Source of the DNA: an uncultured Bacteroidota bacterium
GTDB lineage: Bacteria > Bacteroidota > Bacteroidia > Chitinophagales > Chitinophagaceae
Assembly (NCBI GenBank): GCA_903824665.1
Contig: CAIJXT010000031.1
Coordinates: 1-64,000, forward strand
Direction: 5' to 3'
DNA length: 64,000 bases
Made by a program: the position numbers and the translations under genes. Of the stretch, positions 63,327 through 64,000 are shown in pieces. The notes beneath the pieces were generated by a model. It worked only from the letters and a program-made list of their open reading frames with translations, was not told where the DNA came from and made no database searches. Positions within the stretch are counted from its first letter, which is position 1, and every line of letters begins with the position of its first letter.

Positions 63327-64000
63327 ATGCAAACAATCATCGAACCATTTCGCATCAAGTCGGTAGAACCAATTTATTTCAACACCAGAGAGCAGCGCGA
63401 AGACATTCTGAAAAAAGCATTTTACAATCCCTTTCTCATTAAATCTACCGATGTACTCATAGACCTGCTTACAGACAGTGGCACCAGTGCCATGAGCAGC
63501 CAGCAGTGGGCGGGCATTATGCAGGGCGACGAGTCCTACGCCGGTAGCCCCAGCTTCTTTCGTTTCGAGCATGTAGTGCAGCAAATAACGGGTATGCCGC
63601 TCGTGATACCCACTCACCAGGGCCGGGCCGCCGAAAAGATACTGTTCAGCATCATAGGTGGCAAAGGCAAGTTCATCGTCAGCAACACCCTCTTCGACAC
63701 CACACGGGCAAACATCGAATATTCGGGTGCCGTGGGTGTGGATCTGCTCTGCGCAGAGGGCAAACTTCCCTCCGTGCCCGCTCCGTTCAAAGGCAATATG
63801 GACACAGTAGCGCTCGAGCGTTTTATAGCAGACAAAGGTGCTGCCAATATACCACTGGTGATCATTACCGTCACCAACAACTCTGGTGGCGGGCAGCCGG
63901 TAAGCATGCAAAACGTAAGGGAGGTGAAAAGGATTTGTGCCGCTCACAATATCCCATTATTCATAGATGCCTGCCGTTTTGCCGAGAATGCATGGTTCAT
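63327..64000 (+). CDS. tnaA: Tryptophanase (beta-eliminating lyase), N-terminal part
   Basis: The first 224 residues of a PLP enzyme that splits tryptophan to indole, pyruvate and ammonia; the gene runs off the window. Matching segments are FRIKSVEPIYFNTREQRE at the start, LLTDSGTSAMS near 47-57, GDESYAGSPSF, IPTHQGRAAEKI near 96 and VTNNSGGGQPVSM near 196. Tyrosine phenol-lyase is the close alternative because it shares all these motifs; the deciding residues lie beyond the window. The PLP lysine is also off-window. Confidence 0.88.
   Translation, partial: MQTIIEPFRIKSVEPIYFNTREQREDILKKAFYNPFLIKSTDVLIDLLTDSGTSAMSSQQWAGIMQGDESYAGSPSFFRFEHVVQQITGMPLVIPTHQGRAAEKILFSIIGGKGKFIVSNTLFDTTRANIEYSGAVGVDLLCAEGKLPSVPAPFKGNMDTVALERFIADKGAANIPLVIITVTNNSGGGQPVSMQNVREVKRICAAHNIPLFIDACRFAENAWF

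Noticed and set aside
63312-63947. 211-codon minus-strand frame
   Set aside because: Antisense to the tryptophanase gene, which runs off the window.

Overview
The window comes from the chromosome of a member of the Bacteroidota, most likely a relative of Chitinophaga or another Chitinophagaceae. Supporting signs are two short proteins ending in type IX secretion (Por/T9SS) sorting domains, a giant repetitive surface protein, the futalosine menaquinone enzyme MqnE, and promoter -7 boxes of the Bacteroidota form TAnnTTTG. Housekeeping DNA (lpdA, mqnE, aroQ, purB, yajQ, rarA, lysC, hscA, hscB, tryptophanase) lies at both ends and encloses a visibly more A+T-rich accessory region.

Layout. 1-5754: N-terminal part of a giant minus-strand adhesin built of tandem Ig-like repeats. 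5.9-8.4 kb: a small HSDR_N-type nuclease-like gene, a repeat-rich gap with three 130-bp direct repeats, and a terminase-small-subunit-like HTH gene. 8.6-13.3 kb: lpdA, a secreted NHL propeller protein, mqnE and aroQ. 13.5 kb: tRNA-Ser(TGA), used as the attachment site of a genomic island whose serine recombinase gene runs back into the tRNA.

The island (about 13.6-42 kb, possibly to 43.9 kb) is a defence island. It contains (a) a type I restriction-modification operon with extra PD-(D/E)XK, TIR and PIN genes inside it; (b) a four-gene leftward TIR / TIR / pYEATS / TIR cassette; (c) a nine-gene rightward operon from 26854 to 39016 encoding a TIR, a SLOG-like protein (frameshifted), a deoxyribosyltransferase-like TPR protein, a patatin, a SIR2-like-TIR fusion, a transmembrane nSTAND1 ATPase, an alpha/beta hydrolase, a TPR-trypsin protease and a patatin-TIR fusion that an IS5-type element has split; (d) an unknown protein, a signal-anchored TIR-glutaredoxin fusion and another ThsB-like TIR. 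Nine TIR-family domains occur within 24 kb. Operon (c) is the best candidate for an undescribed system: a possible nucleotide-signal module, an ATPase/protease sensing module and lipase/NADase effectors are encoded together. A decayed second copy of a recombinase 3' end lies at 43.73 kb, beyond a small ArsR-SRPBCC-VOC cassette.

43.9-64 kb returns to chromosomal genes: a PAS histidine kinase and NtrC-type regulator, purB, yajQ, rarA, a thioredoxin-like protein, a T9SS cargo protein, lysC, hscA, a saccharopine/alanine dehydrogenase-like gene, hscB, and tRNA-Leu(CAA) carrying a 718-bp mini-insertion flanked by perfect 67-bp repeats. A membrane adenylate-cyclase-like gene with a frameshift near its start, a YtxH-like gene, a TGCGCA-rich gap and the start of tryptophanase follow. 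A 31-unit heptanucleotide array (ACTnnnn) fills the gap beside hscA.
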